Shown here one piece after another: positions 8,062 to 9,101 of a stretch of DNA of 9,101 bases. Under the pieces are notes generated by a model that searched no databases, was not told the DNA's origin, and saw only the letters and a list, made by a program, of their open reading frames with translations. The translations under genes were made by a program, and so were the position numbers. The stretch's first letter is position 1, and each line of letters opens with the position of its first letter. The stretch lies in contig CAMWZB010000030.1 in the NCBI GenBank assembly GCA_947178655.1, positions 1 through 9,101 on the forward strand, read 5' to 3'. This stretch comes from an uncultured Porphyromonadaceae bacterium. GTDB taxonomy: Bacteria > Bacteroidota > Bacteroidia > Bacteroidales > Muribaculaceae.

Positions 8062-9101
8062 TTATCGGTCGATATCGGGTACGATGTAGTCCAGAGATCC
8101 GCCGATGGTGATGAGGTCGGCAATCTTCTGACCACGGGTGAGGTGGTCGACCACTGCTGCCTGAGGCAGACAGGGAGGCGCGATATGGAGTCGATAGGGC
8201 TTGGTGGAGCCGTCGCTCTCGAGATAGAGGCCGAAAGCGCCACGGCAGCCTTCCGTCACCTGGAACCACTGTCCTACAGGGAGCTTGATGACCTTGGGAA
8301 CCTTCACGCAGTACTCTCCTTCGGGGATATTGTCCACGAGCTGGGCAAGAATCTTGGCCGACTCTTCGATTTCGCGCAGACGGCACTTGAATCGTGCCAT
8401 TGAGTCACCTTCTTCAGCGATGACTTCCTCAAAATCAAGCTCGCTGTAGATGCTGTAGGGCTGGAGTTTGCGCATGTCGCAGGCCCAGCCTGAAGCACGA
8501 CCCGACGGGCCGGTGATGGCATATGCGATGGCATCCTCACGGCTGAGCACGCCTACACCTTCCATACGGTTGCGGGCGATGACGTTGCCGGTGAACACTT
8601 CGTTGTATTCCTTGATATTCTTAGGAATGATTTCAAGAAGGGCCTTAACATCGGCCTGGAAGTCAGGAGCGAGGTCCTGCATGACGCCTCCGATGCAATC
8701 ATAGTTGAACGTCATGCGCGCACCGCAGGTTTTCTCCATGATGTCAAGTATCTGCTCACGGACACGCAGTGCGTAGAAAAGCATCGTTGTGGCTCCAAGG
8801 TCCATGCAGTATGTGCCGATGAAGAGGCAGTGCGATGCTATGCGCGAGAGTTCGTCCATCATCACGCGGATGACCTGCGCACGACGGCTGATTTCGATAC
8901 CGGCGGCCTTCTCGTAGAGCAGACACAGTGCATGATGGTAATTGTGGGCCGAGAAGTAGTCCATTCGGTCCATGAAGTGAAGAGTCTGCGGATATGTGAG
9001 GTTCTCGCAGAGCTTCTCTATGCCGCGGTGGATATAGCCGCAGTATACGTCGATTTTCTTGACGGTCTCGCCATCGACGGCCGTACGGAAACGGAGCACG
9101 C
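8062..9101 (-). CDS. nuoD: Complex I 49-kDa subunit NuoD (or NuoD part of a NuoCD fusion), 5'-truncated
   Basis: This is the 49-kDa peripheral-arm subunit of the NADH-quinone oxidoreductase family; with NuoB and NuoH it forms the quinone-reduction chamber. The visible 345 residues start at the window edge in the middle of the protein: the first codon, GTG, lies inside the family pattern HG-x-LRFRTAVDGE and is not a real start. Diagnostic segments are the 49-kDa signature GYIHRGIEK (visible residues 21-29), TYPQTLHFMDRMDY (35-48), RASGWACDMRK in the C-terminal half, and the ending GSLDYIVPDIDR, which matches the conserved family C-terminus GSxDxVxxDVDR. The frame is open throughout and stops at TAA. 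In Bacteroides the protein is usually a NuoC-NuoD fusion; the N-terminal part lies outside the window, so fusion cannot be judged here. nuoH follows after 47 bp with no nuoE, F or G between, as in the Bacteroidetes complex that lacks the NADH-oxidising module. The quinone-site tyrosine appears replaced (see findings). Confidence 0.95.
   Translation of the reverse strand, partial: VLRFRTAVDGETVKKIDVYCGYIHRGIEKLCENLTYPQTLHFMDRMDYFSAHNYHHALCLLYEKAAGIEISRRAQVIRVMMDELSRIASHCLFIGTYCMDLGATTMLFYALRVREQILDIMEKTCGARMTFNYDCIGGVMQDLAPDFQADVKALLEIIPKNIKEYNEVFTGNVIARNRMEGVGVLSREDAIAYAITGPSGRASGWACDMRKLQPYSIYSELDFEEVIAEEGDSMARFKCRLREIEESAKILAQLVDNIPEGEYCVKVPKVIKLPVGQWFQVTEGCRGAFGLYLESDGSTKPYRLHIAPPCLPQAAVVDHLTRGQKIADLITIGGSLDYIVPDIDR

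Noticed and set aside
9097..9099. GTG at the window edge as the start of nuoD
   Set aside because: It falls within the conserved LRFRTAVDGE segment in the middle of the protein, so the gene continues upstream outside the window.

Overview
The window is a compact, single-direction stretch of energy-metabolism genes, all on the minus strand. Transcription therefore runs from high to low coordinates: nuoD (5' end cut by the window edge), nuoH, atpD, atpC, atpB, atpE, atpF, atpH, atpA and atpG (last codons cut by the other edge). The first two genes encode subunits of the menaquinone-reducing complex I family. The other eight encode a complete F-type ATP synthase: F1 beta, epsilon, delta, alpha and gamma, and Fo a, c and b.

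Several features point to the Bacteroidetes, most likely Bacteroidales. The atp gene order starts with atpD-atpC and then runs atpB-E-F-H-A-G. The epsilon subunit is very short. Subunit a has a signal peptide and a long extracytoplasmic N-terminal domain. The beta subunit has an insertion of about 27 residues after the catalytic Glu region. Starts are preceded by A/T-rich leaders without clear Shine-Dalgarno sequences, and nuoD is followed directly by nuoH with no nuoEFG between them. The fairly GC-rich coding sequence would suit a Muribaculaceae-like gut lineage, but that finer placement is inference.

Layout: 8062-9101 nuoD; 6938-8014 nuoH; 5396-6898 atpD; 5089-5325 atpC; 3956-5080 atpB; 3641-3883 atpE; 3121-3618 atpF; 2562-3113 atpH; 870-2447 atpA; 1-830 atpG. 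Spacers in transcription order are 47, 39, 70, 8, 72, 22, 7, 114 and 39 bp. I saw no terminator and no Bacteroidetes-type -7 box (TAnnTTTG) on the coding strand, so one transcript crossing the nuo-atp boundary is plausible. Complex I exports protons while reducing quinone, and the ATP synthase uses the gradient.

The most unusual feature is the junction itself: nuoH is followed 39 bp later by atpD instead of nuoI. Other notable points are the histidine/acidic swap in the proton channel of subunit a, the proton-type c-ring site, the epsilon subunit lacking its regulatory C-terminal helices, and an apparent loss of the quinone-site tyrosine in NuoD. No RNA genes, mobile elements, CRISPR arrays or clearly foreign genes were seen, and no gene-free stretch exceeds 300 bases.
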